DNA of 64,000 nt, from contig CAAEFE010000080.1 in assembly GCA_900755095.1 (NCBI GenBank), positions 22,679-86,678 on the forward strand. Reading direction: 5' to 3'. How positions within the stretch are numbered: the first letter of the stretch is position 1; each line of letters starts with the position of its first letter. Shown piece after piece: positions 8,845 through 17,927 of this stretch. Below the pieces are notes generated by a model. That model worked only from the letters and a program-made list of their open reading frames with translations. It did no database searches and was not told the origin of the DNA. Position numbers and translations under genes: made by a program. Source of the stretch: an uncultured Bacteroides sp. (GTDB lineage: Bacteria; Bacteroidota; Bacteroidia; Bacteroidales; Bacteroidaceae).

Positions 8845-9021
8845 TCAGTCAGGCGCACGTATCATCGCCCAGACCATCCATCCGGCGATGGCTAATTGCA
8901 CGCCCACGACAACGAGCGTCCCGATCCACCCCAACAGCAGGTAGCAGAACCGGACGTGCAACGCAAGGATGGAGACTCCCGCCAGACATTTGCATAGCTG
9001 TATCATCACGCATTTTACCAT
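8845..9021 (-). CDS. Small two-helix membrane protein
   Basis: 58 residues starting MVKCVMIQLCKCLAG, with an ATG at 9019-9021 and a TGA at 8845-8847. Two hydrophobic stretches, about residues 10-25 and 29-54, suggest a hairpin in the inner membrane. The last residues are MIRAPD. It fills the gap between the glucosaminidase-M23 gene (12 nt upstream) and the OB-fold gene. The presence of a gap with tight ends supports a real gene. The role is unknown. Given the adjacent wall hydrolase, a membrane partner or holin-like helper is possible but unproven. Confidence 0.55.
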   Translation of the reverse strand: MVKCVMIQLCKCLAGVSILALHVRFCYLLLGWIGTLVVVGVQLAIAGWMVWAMIRAPD

Positions 9022-9033
9022 ATCGCCATGCCT

Positions 9034-10590
9034 TTATCTTCGCAGGTTTTCCGTCTGTCCCTGTTGCCGGGACATCTCTTGCTCGAAATTCTGTGAGGCC
9101 GCTTCCGACAGGATAACCGTATTCAGCATACCGGTTACACGCATCCGTTTGGTCTCTTCCGTGAGTGTGCCGTTGTTCAACGTGGCAGACAACCGGTTCA
9201 GCTCGGAAGCGGTCAGCTCCCGCGAGACACGCAGTTCCCCATTGTCCGCTTTCAGAATGGCCTTGCCGTTCTCGCCGATAGTCAGGTCGCAGTTCTTCAT
9301 ATTCGGCAACAACGGCTTCAGGTCGATGGTACGAAGATCCATCGCGGTGGATATCATCGCCTTCTGTTCCTCTTCGTTCCGGTTGTCAATCTGTGTGGCC
9401 AGCAGCATCAGGGAGGCGAAAGCGGTCATCGCCATCTCCACAATCGGGTCGTTGCATCCCGACATTCCCACACCGCTATCCTCCGACGAAAGGAGTTTTT
9501 TCATCCATCCGTCGGGCGAAAGGTTCTTTTCAGGCACGGTATCTTCCGCCGCCTTGTATTTGGCGAGCAGGTCATTCCCGTTGTGCAGCATTTGCAATTT
9601 GATATGTCCTTTCTGTGCGATTTCAGCCAGATACGCCGCAGGGTCTATATCCCGTTTCGTCCCGTCGGCATAGATATTCTTCACACCGAAATGCAGATGT
9701 TCCCCGGTCGTCCGTGTTCCCGTATTGCCCGATGTGCCGAGCCGTCCGCCGGCCTGTACCGTATCGCCGACCTTGACGGAAATCTCCTTGAGGTGCATAT
9801 AGGTACATTGTACCTTGCTGCCGTCCGTCCGGGCATATTCCACCGTCAGCGACTTGCCGCCGGGCGTATTCTTGTTCTGGTTTACCGCCACGACCTTGCC
9901 GCCGTTCTCCGTAGCCAGTACCGCATCGCCTTTGCAACGTATATCCACGCCCTTGTGCATCTGTTGCTTTGTGCCGTCCAACGGGTCTTGCCGTGTTCCG
10001 AACGGAGAGGTAATGAACAGAAATTCCTCCCGTTCCACCGGGAACGAATACCCCGTTCCATGTTCCGCACCTTCGGAGGTCTGGAGCGGATTGTGTTCTA
10101 CCCCGAACTGCCTGCCTTGTGCCGCCATCTCCTGCATCACCTGCCTGTCATACTTCTGCAAGCCGTTCTGCTCAATGATTTTTTGCAGGTTCTCGGCATA
10201 CTTGCCGCCTGTGGCGTAACCGGCTTTCTCAATGCTTTGTGCCCAGCCCTTGTAATCGTCCGGGGAGAGTTTGAAGCAACCGGCATAGCGGCTGTTCTCC
10301 TTCAAAAAGCGGGAGTGATGCTCGTATGAATCACCCACGCTGTCATAGCTGCAGAACTTTTCATTCGGCTTATCATCGGTGTAGATTCCGTATTTGCCGC
10401 CTCCGGCAATCCACGAGGGTGTCGCCTTGATGCCGAAATGGTTGTTCTCGTTCCTCGCCAGACGGCTCTGTCCGTTGCTGCTTTCCAGTATGCCTTGCGC
10501 CAATGTGACGGAAGCCGGAATGCCATACCTGCGCATCTGTGCCATCGCATAATCCGCGTATTGCAGTGCATATTCCTGATTCTTGCTCAT
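9034..10590 (-). CDS. Bifunctional wall hydrolase: glucosaminidase plus M23 peptidase
   Basis: 518 residues from the ATG at 10588-10590, chosen because AAGGAG lies just upstream; a GTG three codons earlier is in frame. Residues ~1-160 form a mannosyl-glycoprotein beta-N-acetylglucosaminidase (FlgJ/LytG-like) domain with 'ASVTLAQGILESSNGQS' and catalytic Glu. Residues ~185-325 form an M23 peptidase with 'HKGVDIRC' and 'GEHLHFGVKN', which contain the zinc-ligand motifs HxxxD and HxH. The C-terminal ~190 residues are element-specific. No signal peptide is visible, so export would need another route, possibly the mating channel. This type of protein opens peptidoglycan for the conjugation apparatus (compare TraQ lysozymes in CTnDOT-like elements). 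Confidence 0.85.
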   Translation of the reverse strand: MSKNQEYALQYADYAMAQMRRYGIPASVTLAQGILESSNGQSRLARNENNHFGIKATPSWIAGGGKYGIYTDDKPNEKFCSYDSVGDSYEHHSRFLKENSRYAGCFKLSPDDYKGWAQSIEKAGYATGGKYAENLQKIIEQNGLQKYDRQVMQEMAAQGRQFGVEHNPLQTSEGAEHGTGYSFPVEREEFLFITSPFGTRQDPLDGTKQQMHKGVDIRCKGDAVLATENGGKVVAVNQNKNTPGGKSLTVEYARTDGSKVQCTYMHLKEISVKVGDTVQAGGRLGTSGNTGTRTTGEHLHFGVKNIYADGTKRDIDPAAYLAEIAQKGHIKLQMLHNGNDLLAKYKAAEDTVPEKNLSPDGWMKKLLSSEDSGVGMSGCNDPIVEMAMTAFASLMLLATQIDNRNEEEQKAMISTAMDLRTIDLKPLLPNMKNCDLTIGENGKAILKADNGELRVSRELTASELNRLSATLNNGTLTEETKRMRVTGMLNTVILSEAASQNFEQEMSRQQGQTENLRR

Positions 10591-10602
10591 AATCGTCACT
10601 CC

Positions 10603-12864
10603 TTATCTATGAATACCCCTATGTGTTTCCTGCTCGTCCTGCCGTTTATCCTGTAGCTCTATCTCACTGATGGCGACACGCTCACCGGCACGGACAAGTT
10701 TGGGCAGATAGCTGTCCAGTTGCGTCCTTGGGAACTCTGCGAAAGTCGAAAATCCATGTTCCGGATATTCCTTGACCGTAATTCCCAGTATTTTTGCTCC
10801 CTTTGCCGCATCCTCATTATAAAGCCGGTACACTTCTCCTGCACGAATCAGATACAGGGCGTCGGGATGCTTTTCCTTGAGGTTGTCCCAAAACTGCCGT
10901 TTCGGAGACATATTTTCATCATTCGTCTCTTCCGACCGATTTTCCGGCACCGTCTCATTCTGTTGCCGTACCTGCTCTTCCGCTTTCTGTTCCCCGACGG
11001 ATTGTCCCTTTTGCAGCACATCGGCAAACAGCGTGGCCGCCAAATGCCGCTTGTAGCCGTCCCGGTCTTCCGCCACCCACATCCGTTGCCACTGCTGTGG
11101 AGTGACGCTGCGGGGCTGCAGCTTTTGTCCGTCGATGGTTGCCACACACTGGATTCCATCCTGCCTGGTCTTGAAGATGGCAACACGCTGAATACGGTTC
11201 AGGTCAATCTCCGGCGTATCGCTGCCGAACAAATCCACTTTCAGGTCGGGCTTGACCTCCGCCAGTGCATAATACTTGTGCGCCAGCTCCATCCGTACCT
11301 TGTCGATGTTGTCCATCGCCTGCTTGAGCGTGGAGAAAAAACGGTTCACATCCTCCTTATCGGGATAGACGCTGTACCCCTCCTTGTTTTCCGGCTTGAT
11401 ATAGAGTGCCCAACGGTTCTTGTCGTCCTGAATCATCTGCACGGCATCGAACCCGACCTCATTCGCCCGTCTGACCGCCTCCGACACGTCCAGCGTGGAG
11501 AGCTTTTCCAACGTGTAGTTCCTTAACCGGGCCAGTGTCACCATTTTTTCATTGAAATAGCTGTCATCGGGTCTGTAGCCCAATGCACCGTCAGTATTAT
11601 AGAAACGCACCTGCTCGATACCCTCTTTCTGCAATGCCCGTTCGATACGTCCCTTGTTCATGCCGGGAATCTCGTTGTTCGCCTCGGTCGAAGCTCCTGC
11701 CGGCAAAATGACATCTGCCGATTTTGCCTCCCGGTCTATGACGAGGACGATGCTTTTCGCCGCCTTGTCCGGGTGCTGGCGGATTTCATTCGCCACAAAG
11801 TAATGCTTGTGCATCTGTTCCTGCATGGTCGTGGTCTGCCGTCTGTTTCGCAGGGTGGCGTACTCAATTTTCTCGCCCCGTTCCGCTTTTCGGATAACAT
11901 CAAGCGCATTGTTCACGTCGCTTTCGAGAGCGTCCATCATACACGGATTTTCCTTGAACTCCCGGCACCAGTAATCCACCGTCTTCAGGCTTGCATCGGA
12001 CAGACGGGCGGGCAGTCCCAGTTCCAGCATTTTGATACCCGAAGCCAGTTCCACGACCAACCTTTCATATTTTACCGCATCCTCCGACGGGGCCACGCCG
12101 TTCTTCATGACCATGCCTTCACGGGCGAGCCGCTGTTGATGCCCCGTAGCACTCACGATCTGCCGCAAGGCTTCCTGCATATAATCGTGGTAATGTTCAA
12201 AATCCTTTTGACGCGGCATATAGACCGCATCTTTGTCCGTCTCGTAATGAGGAACTCCGCTACCGTCCGAGCGCACGGGAACGAGGTTGTCCCGCATCTT
12301 CAATAGAAAGTCGTTGAACCGGGTGCGCAACCTGCGGTTGTCCGCCTCGGTATATCCTCTTTCCTGAACACTGCCATCCTGCTTTACCGCATCCTCGTAA
12401 GCCGGCTTGTCAACGTAGGGCAACGTCGTCTGGTCGATATTGAAAAGCGTGCGGATCTCCCGGTTGTGGACACCCTTGAACTGTGCCTTATGCTCTTCGT
12501 CCAATTGGAGATAGGCGGTACGGTCGATGGTCTCATCCGGATTGTTCCGGTTGACATACTTGTTCCAGTTATAGAACAGGAACGGTACGCCCTGCTCATG
12601 CTCCCGCACCGCAGCACCCCGTACCTTGGTTTCACTGTAAAGCGTGAACAGGTTGGTCTTGCATCCGTTATTGTCCGAATGCAAGGCCATAAAGAGGGCA
12701 TTGAACGGGCTGGCCGAGACCCCTTGCGGATAGAGCCGGGGAAATCCCTTGCCCGATACGTTGAGCCAATGGCCGCCAGCGTTCGACGCCCCGCTCAGTG
12801 CGGCAGACAGCAGTTCCGCCTGCCTTGCCTCGGCTTTCTTCTCGATTTGCGACTTTTCTTTCAT
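10603..12864 (-). CDS. ArdC-like protein with dead zincin and C-terminal MutS-I-like domain
   Basis: 753 residues. The first ~320 align by eye with the ArdC protein at 6460-8148: 'SASPFNALFMALHSDN' matches its 'NGMNAFMLLLH' region, and a later 'LVVELASGIKMLELG' matches the zincin helix. The HExxH site is replaced by 'LRQIVSATGHQQ', so metallopeptidase activity is probably lost. Around residue 560-610 is a module, 'ATIDGQKLQ...', shared with the 19794-21371 protein. Residues ~665-740 ('RQFWDNLKEKHPDALYLIRA', 'AKILGITV', 'LDSYLPKLVRAGERVAI') match the mismatch-recognition domain I of MutS. It probably binds DNA during establishment in the recipient. The family is common on Bacteroidetes elements but its function is not known. 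Confidence 0.78.
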   Translation of the reverse strand: MKEKSQIEKKAEARQAELLSAALSGASNAGGHWLNVSGKGFPRLYPQGVSASPFNALFMALHSDNNGCKTNLFTLYSETKVRGAAVREHEQGVPFLFYNWNKYVNRNNPDETIDRTAYLQLDEEHKAQFKGVHNREIRTLFNIDQTTLPYVDKPAYEDAVKQDGSVQERGYTEADNRRLRTRFNDFLLKMRDNLVPVRSDGSGVPHYETDKDAVYMPRQKDFEHYHDYMQEALRQIVSATGHQQRLAREGMVMKNGVAPSEDAVKYERLVVELASGIKMLELGLPARLSDASLKTVDYWCREFKENPCMMDALESDVNNALDVIRKAERGEKIEYATLRNRRQTTTMQEQMHKHYFVANEIRQHPDKAAKSIVLVIDREAKSADVILPAGASTEANNEIPGMNKGRIERALQKEGIEQVRFYNTDGALGYRPDDSYFNEKMVTLARLRNYTLEKLSTLDVSEAVRRANEVGFDAVQMIQDDKNRWALYIKPENKEGYSVYPDKEDVNRFFSTLKQAMDNIDKVRMELAHKYYALAEVKPDLKVDLFGSDTPEIDLNRIQRVAIFKTRQDGIQCVATIDGQKLQPRSVTPQQWQRMWVAEDRDGYKRHLAATLFADVLQKGQSVGEQKAEEQVRQQNETVPENRSEETNDENMSPKRQFWDNLKEKHPDALYLIRAGEVYRLYNEDAAKGAKILGITVKEYPEHGFSTFAEFPRTQLDSYLPKLVRAGERVAISEIELQDKRQDEQETHRGIHR

Positions 12865-12891
12865 ATCATCATGCTTTTATTGTTCATGGAA

Positions 12892-14691
12892 TTATTGGAT
12901 GCCCCGTGTACGCACGACCGTTTCCCGCTGTCCGTCATCGTAATTCTGCGAAGCGATATGGCGCAACTGGTCGCTCTTGGCAAGCACGGCGTTCGCCAGC
13001 GTGTTCAGCGGCAATGCCCCTGCACGGTAAGCCTCCGCGACGGTCGGCGTGAGCTGGATGGTACAAGGCACACGGTCTATCGTGGCGATGAGCGTACTGC
13101 CTTGCAGTACCGGGTTCACAATACGGGGATTGAGCGGTTCATCGGGATAACGGCGGTACTGGTTCTCCGTCTGTTCGGCAGCGGACGGCATGGGTCGCCC
13201 CAAAGCCTCGTGTCCCGCCTTGTTCAGCAGGTTTGCGCCGCCCAGACCGACAAGGAGCATCTTCAGCAGCGGGTTACGCACGAACAGACCGGCCACAATA
13301 CTCGCTATCGGCAGCAGGTTGTCCCCAAAGCGCAACGATTGTGTCTTGCCGGTAAAAGCCCCCAACAGGATGTCGGGCAGCATGGCCATGACATATCCGA
13401 GGTTGCCCGTGATATCGCCCAATCCCTCTAATCCCAACGTACTGAGCAATCCGCTCCATCCGTTCGTGTTGGTCTGCACAGCCTCTCTCTCTTGCTTTTC
13501 TTCCTCACGTGGAATAACCACCTGCCGTTCCTCTTTCTCCACTTTTTCCCTCTGTTCCGTCTCCGGCTGCGTTGATTCCTTTTTGGCAGTTACAGCCGTT
13601 GCATTCTTATATTTCTCCAAATGCTTCAAATAGGCTTCTTCCTGTCCGGGAGCGACGACCAGCGGCACATCCTTGTACCGTTCGGCACGTTCATTCTTCT
13701 TTTCAGGGTGTCCGGGTATTTCTGGCATTTGGAAAGGGGTAAACTTTGGTGTCTGCATCCACTTCGGGAAACTGAAATCCATCACCGGTATTTTCTTCTT
13801 CAACCGCTCGTTGGCGGCCACGATGAGCGCACTGTCACCCGTCTGTACCGTTGCAGCCTCCTTGCGGAAGTCCGTAAATACGTTCCGTTCGCTGCCGAAC
13901 ACCCCTTTGCTTATACACTCTTCCACAGAAAGCGTATCAGGCTTTTCAGGCTCGAAGCGTGAGGCGACTGCCGAGATAGCCACGTCCGCCCCGACAAACT
14001 TCGCCAGTGTTGCCCACGAACCCACGCCTCCCATCATCACGGTATCTGCCGTTGCGCCCAGTACCCGACCCGCGCCTTTTTCCCATCCTTTCGGACGGTA
14101 GGCGGCTTCGCCCCGTGCCTCGATTTCCACAGCAAGCGGCGAGCGGTTGAAGGTCTGCGAAAGTCCAAGCAGGCTTGATTCTGCGGCTTTGCGGATGATG
14201 TAGTCGGCTGACGATTTCGGCATACGCTCCTTGACCAGCCGGTCGATCATCAGTTCCTCCACCCGGTAGTCCATATAGGCATAGGCAAGGTCGCCGCCTA
14301 ATTGTTCCGACAGTTCATCGTAACGCTTGCGCCCGATTTCCTGCACGACAGTATCGCGCCATTGCCCGGCCATGTATGCGAGGTCTTGCTGTATCTCTTT
14401 GGAGCCGGTAATCTCCGCCTTGCACATTCCGATATAGTCCTCCGTTGTCTTCGAGTTCCATTCGCCCGTGACCTTGAGTACCTGGTACGGGTCGCCCATC
14501 GGCTGTGCCGCAGACGCCATCGCGCTGAGTATGCCGCCCAAAGAGGTGGAATACTCCCTCATTTCCTCGCCCTGTTTCTTCGTGAGGTAAGCCTGTGTCT
14601 TCGACATGACGGGCGCAAGGTGGCAGTGGAAATAGTCGCTCACGAGGCGTTCCATTTCTGCGAATTGCCGGCTATGTTTGATTCCATCCAT
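12892..14691 (-). CDS. Large ICE protein with central hydrophobic segments, unknown function
   Basis: 599 residues from the ATG at 14689-14691 (an open frame continues upstream but overlaps the next gene). The N-terminal ~200 residues are helical and charged. Hydrophobic stretches occur near 'TVMMGGVGSWATLAKFVGAD' and 'LLPIASIVAGLFVRNPLLKM', so membrane association is likely. A low-complexity Lys/Glu/Gln linker lies between. The last ~80 residues ('ATIDRVPCTIQLTPTVAEAY') may be a diverged copy of the module found in the proteins at 10603-12864 and 19794-21371. It is flanked by wall-hydrolase genes in the same operon. No enzyme motif is recognised. Confidence 0.68.
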   Translation of the reverse strand: MDGIKHSRQFAEMERLVSDYFHCHLAPVMSKTQAYLTKKQGEEMREYSTSLGGILSAMASAAQPMGDPYQVLKVTGEWNSKTTEDYIGMCKAEITGSKEIQQDLAYMAGQWRDTVVQEIGRKRYDELSEQLGGDLAYAYMDYRVEELMIDRLVKERMPKSSADYIIRKAAESSLLGLSQTFNRSPLAVEIEARGEAAYRPKGWEKGAGRVLGATADTVMMGGVGSWATLAKFVGADVAISAVASRFEPEKPDTLSVEECISKGVFGSERNVFTDFRKEAATVQTGDSALIVAANERLKKKIPVMDFSFPKWMQTPKFTPFQMPEIPGHPEKKNERAERYKDVPLVVAPGQEEAYLKHLEKYKNATAVTAKKESTQPETEQREKVEKEERQVVIPREEEKQEREAVQTNTNGWSGLLSTLGLEGLGDITGNLGYVMAMLPDILLGAFTGKTQSLRFGDNLLPIASIVAGLFVRNPLLKMLLVGLGGANLLNKAGHEALGRPMPSAAEQTENQYRRYPDEPLNPRIVNPVLQGSTLIATIDRVPCTIQLTPTVAEAYRAGALPLNTLANAVLAKSDQLRHIASQNYDDGQRETVVRTRGIQ

Positions 14692-14699
14692 ATTGTGTA

Positions 14700-15835
14700 T
14701 TATATATTTATCTGTTTCAATAACTGTTCTTTCGTCTGCTCGATGGCGTTGTGGTAAACCTCCATCTGCCGGGGAAAGAACTCTTCCAGCCATGCGTCCT
14801 TTTCGATGTTGTCCTGCATGAACCGTATCGCCTGCTCCCGTTCGATTTCGACGGATGTCTCGCCCTCTTCCCTGTTGTTGAACCATGCCTTCGTCCACCA
14901 GCGCACACCCGCCCGGTCGGGATAGACCGTGACAAGCCTCGGTATGTCGAAACTCTGTATGTCGATGTCCAGTTCCGCCAACGGGTCTATGATGCCGCCA
15001 TAGGTCAGGGCTTCGTCATGGAGTTTTTTTTTATGTCACTGCCCGCAGTGGAGAGGTACACATCATGCCGCAGGGCGAGGTAATGCAGGAAATCCGCAAT
15101 CAGGAGGTTCTGCACCTTGCAGGCCAGCGGCATGGCCTTATGTCCCAGTCCGAGCGGATTGGCCATGCTCGGCATATTCTCGTAGAAATACTCCTTCATC
15201 GCACCCACCGTGAAGATGTGGCGTAGCGACTGCTCCGTATTTCGGGGCAAGGTGTATGCTCCATGCCGCAAATCCTCCATATAGTGCGGCAGGAAGCGCA
15301 GCATCAGTTCCTCTATCTCTCTCTTATCCCGGTCATAATCGGTTCCCAGTTCCATCTCTACACCGGAGGGATAGTCGGTTTCGTGTCCGCCGGCCTGACG
15401 CATTGCCTGGATATTCCCGTACAGCATTGTCAAGAATTCCAACGGATTCAGTTCCTCGCCCTTGAAGCGGACGGTCATGTGCAGTTTGTCACCGCTCAAA
15501 GCTACCGTCTGTCCGGCCTTTACACGCTGTCCGAATTGGGCGAAGACATTGGACAGGTTTCCGTATGTCACCTCATATTCCCCGTAGCGGATGGTCTGGC
15601 AGATGCCGTGTCCGGAATCGTTGCCCACGCCCGACACAATGCCGCTGGCAAGGGCGGAAAGCATATAGCACCGCACGTTGAAGTCAATGCCGTGATGAAA
15701 GAATTTCTCGCCCGTCACCGGGTCGGTCTGTTCGCCGTAGCCGAGCGACAGCTCCACGTCTTTGCCCTGCTGTTCCTCGAAAGGCATACAATAACCGCTA
15801 TCGGATTGCAGGATCATTTCTTCTGTATATTTCAT
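14700..15835 (-). pseudogene. M23-type peptidase gene split by a one-base shift in a 9-A run
   Basis: The 5' part (15005-15835, 276 codons) encodes an M23/LytM-like domain: 'HHGIDFNVRC' (HxxxD-like) near residue 48 and 'DKLHMTVRF' (HxT in place of HxH) near 118, then a helical domain. At 15024-15032 the minus strand has nine A's, after which this frame stops within 10 codons. The frame offset by one continues without a stop as 'KKKLHDEALTYGGIIDPLAE' into a further 93 codons ending at 14700, giving a ~378-residue protein if the shift is corrected. It may be a true frameshift, a slippage-dependent gene, or a sequencing error. The second part alone would have only a TTG start at 14981. Confidence 0.65.
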
Positions 15836-15859
15836 GCTGTTTCCATTTTGATTCGTATT

Positions 15860-16525
15860 CTATCTTCTCATTCCTCCGCCATGTGCCTGTTCCCCTGCCG
15901 AAAAGTCAGGTGTACGGGTACGTTGCACGTTTTCTGTCTCCGGCGTGCGGAAGACACCCGCATTGTTGCCGATGAGCATCATGCCGAGAAATGCGCCGGC
16001 AATCTTGCCCAGCCAGCCGAAGCGTCCGAATATGAGGAACGCCGCCGCAACCAGTCCGGCGATGCTCAACCCTGACACGTTGCCGCTGCCAAGGTTGCGG
16101 AAAAAGTTGCCGAACATATCAAGACCTCCGCCACCGGAGGCCTGTCGCAAAAAGTTCGACACGCCGTTCAGTTTGTTGTCGATGCCGGTTACCGCACCGC
16201 TGACCGAACTGACGGCTTCTCCGGCCTTGCCCGTTAGTTCACGCACGCCGTCCGCCGTGCCTGCAATGGTATCCGTGACGGATTCGCCCACAACGGCATC
16301 GCTCACGATACGCACCACGCTTTTGTCGGTGGTCAGCTTCTCCCAGCCCACATAACCGACCGCACCGCCGATAGTCGCTGTCTTGACTGCCTGTCCTGCA
16401 CCACGCAAGGTCTGCGAAGGGTGCAGCACTGCCTTACCCATACTTTTGCCGGTAGCCGCCGTTGCCGTACCGACACCTTTTGCGGCCTTGCCGCCATATT
16501 TCAATAGTGTACTCCAAACGCCCAT
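15860..16525 (-). CDS. Small membrane protein with Gly/Ala-rich N-terminus
   Basis: 221 residues. The N-terminal half is rich in Gly, Ala, Lys and Thr ('KYGGKAAKGVGTATAATGKS'), with amphipathic helices. Around residues 145-185 there are two consecutive hydrophobic segments ('GLSIAGLVAAAFLIFG' and 'IAGAFLGMMLIGNNAG'), consistent with an inner-membrane hairpin. The C-terminus is hydrophilic. It lies between an M23-type gene and two exported helical proteins. This could be an assembly or channel-associated factor of the second mating operon. The family is not recognised. Confidence 0.68.
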   Translation of the reverse strand: MGVWSTLLKYGGKAAKGVGTATAATGKSMGKAVLHPSQTLRGAGQAVKTATIGGAVGYVGWEKLTTDKSVVRIVSDAVVGESVTDTIAGTADGVRELTGKAGEAVSSVSGAVTGIDNKLNGVSNFLRQASGGGGLDMFGNFFRNLGSGNVSGLSIAGLVAAAFLIFGRFGWLGKIAGAFLGMMLIGNNAGVFRTPETENVQRTRTPDFSAGEQAHGGGMRR

Positions 16526-16539
16526 ACATTGTCTGTTTT

Positions 16540-17223
16540 TTAAGGTCTTACATTTCTTCCAATCTGCCGCCAGCGTCGCTTGGCAGCTTCCACTATGTCC
16601 CGTTTGCCGGCCACCGGACGTGCTCCCTCGTCGATTTCACGCCAGATGTCGCCCATTGTCGTGTACTTCACCGCCTTGGTCAGCCGTTGCAGTTTCTTGT
16701 TCATCATCTTGAGCTTCGGACGGATGCCGAATACGATTTCCATGCGCTCTTTCTCCGTCATCTTGTTGTCCGAAAGGCACGCCATGCGGATGTCGTTCAC
16801 AATCTCCACGCTGTTCATGATCAGTTCCCGGTAAATCCGGTTTCGTTGCGTGGAGAGGGCGACGGCCAACGCATGGGAGCTGTTCCGGCTCACCTGTCTG
16901 GTAAAGTCACCCATGTTATCCGTCAGCTTCGATATTTCGTGATAGAAACCGTATATCTGCGCCGCGTAGCAGACTATCGACCGGAAAGAGTCCAGATAGC
17001 TGTTGAACTCCCGTTGCAGGTCGGTCGTGGCTTTCACTTCCTCTTTCGTCCACAGGTGTCCGGTGGTCTGCATCAGCATGACTTTCTCCTGTTTCTTCAG
17101 CTCCTTTTCCGCCTTGTCGGTATAGAGCAGGATCATTCCGGCCAGTACAGGGTCGTTTTGCGCCCGTGCCTTGCCGATGCCGATGCACAACAATAAGATG
17201 CCTATCCAAATCGTCCGTTTCAT
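16540..17223 (-). CDS. Exported helical protein with C-terminal RW motif (paralogue 1)
   Basis: 227 residues from the ATG at 17221-17223. The signal peptide ends about 'GIGKARAQ' (residues 15-22), so it is periplasmic. The rest is helical and charged. The C-terminus 'IVEAAKRRWRQIG' parallels the neighbour at 17238-17927, and the stretch 'KYTTMGDIWREI' matches its 'RYYTLNDMWNNV', so the two genes look like an old tandem duplication. Similar RW ends occur on three exported proteins of the tra operon. The role is unknown, but a periplasmic mating-apparatus component is the best inference. Confidence 0.72.
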   Translation of the reverse strand: MKRTIWIGILLLCIGIGKARAQNDPVLAGMILLYTDKAEKELKKQEKVMLMQTTGHLWTKEEVKATTDLQREFNSYLDSFRSIVCYAAQIYGFYHEISKLTDNMGDFTRQVSRNSSHALAVALSTQRNRIYRELIMNSVEIVNDIRMACLSDNKMTEKERMEIVFGIRPKLKMMNKKLQRLTKAVKYTTMGDIWREIDEGARPVAGKRDIVEAAKRRWRQIGRNVRP

Positions 17224-17237
17224 TGTCAGTTCCGTTT

Positions 17238-17927
17238 TTATCGTGCGAGGACGGCAGCCCTGCGCCAACGGGTCATGGCCATCCGTGCCGCCTCCCCATT
17301 GTTGCGGTCGAGCATCCCGGCCGTCACATTGTTCCACATGTCATTGAGGGTATAGTATCGTATGCTCAGGTAGAGCAGGTGTAGCTTCCGGCTGAAAGCC
17401 GAAAGTTTGTCGTTCAACGCCCACAGGGTCTTGCTGCGTTCCGCTCCCGTGAGCATATTCTCTTTGCCGCCCTTGGCCACTGCGTCATTCAGGAGTGTGA
17501 AGACCGATACCAGTTCCGTTGCCGTCTCGATATAGAGGTTGTTCATGCTTATGGAGGCAATGATGCCCTGCGGGTTGTTCCTGATGGCGTTGCCCAGTTT
17601 CCCTAACGTGAGAAAGATTCTCACGCCGTCGTTGTAGAGGTGGGTGCAGGCTTTCAGCGACGAAGCGTAGCCGCTTGCCGTCTTGAGATAGCTGTTATAT
17701 TGCTTCTCCCATTTGTGAATGCGGTTGAACTCGGCGGCGATGCTGTTCTGCAGCATCGCTGTCTTCGTCTGACCGTTTATCTGTTTCTCTATCTGGTCAT
17801 TGATGACCTCGTTGCCCTCGGCCAACGCCATCCATTCCAACGGATTGGATGCCGTGATTTGTGCTTTCGCCCAGTGTGGCATCATGCAGACGGCAAAAAT
17901 GACCAGGCTAATGATTCGTGATTTCAT
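17238..17927 (-). CDS. Exported helical protein with C-terminal RW motif (paralogue 2)
   Basis: 229 residues. The signal peptide ends near 'HWAKAQ' (about residue 23), which implies a periplasmic protein. It is predicted all-helical, with a central coiled-coil-like region. The C-terminal block 'YYTLNDMWNNV...AARMAMTRWRRAA' is shared in pattern with the next gene downstream (16540-17223), 14 nt away. Its 5' end overlaps the 3' end of the PH-domain gene by 20 nt, showing tight packing in the operon. Function is not known from sequence alone. Confidence 0.72.
   Translation of the reverse strand: MKSRIISLVIFAVCMMPHWAKAQITASNPLEWMALAEGNEVINDQIEKQINGQTKTAMLQNSIAAEFNRIHKWEKQYNSYLKTASGYASSLKACTHLYNDGVRIFLTLGKLGNAIRNNPQGIIASISMNNLYIETATELVSVFTLLNDAVAKGGKENMLTGAERSKTLWALNDKLSAFSRKLHLLYLSIRYYTLNDMWNNVTAGMLDRNNGEAARMAMTRWRRAAVLAR

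Noticed and set aside
12466..13431. A 321-codon plus-strand frame and many similar frames in 6-22 kb and 40-58 kb
   Set aside because: They mirror the minus-strand genes, start and stop at random relative to them, and lack start signals or recognisable domains.
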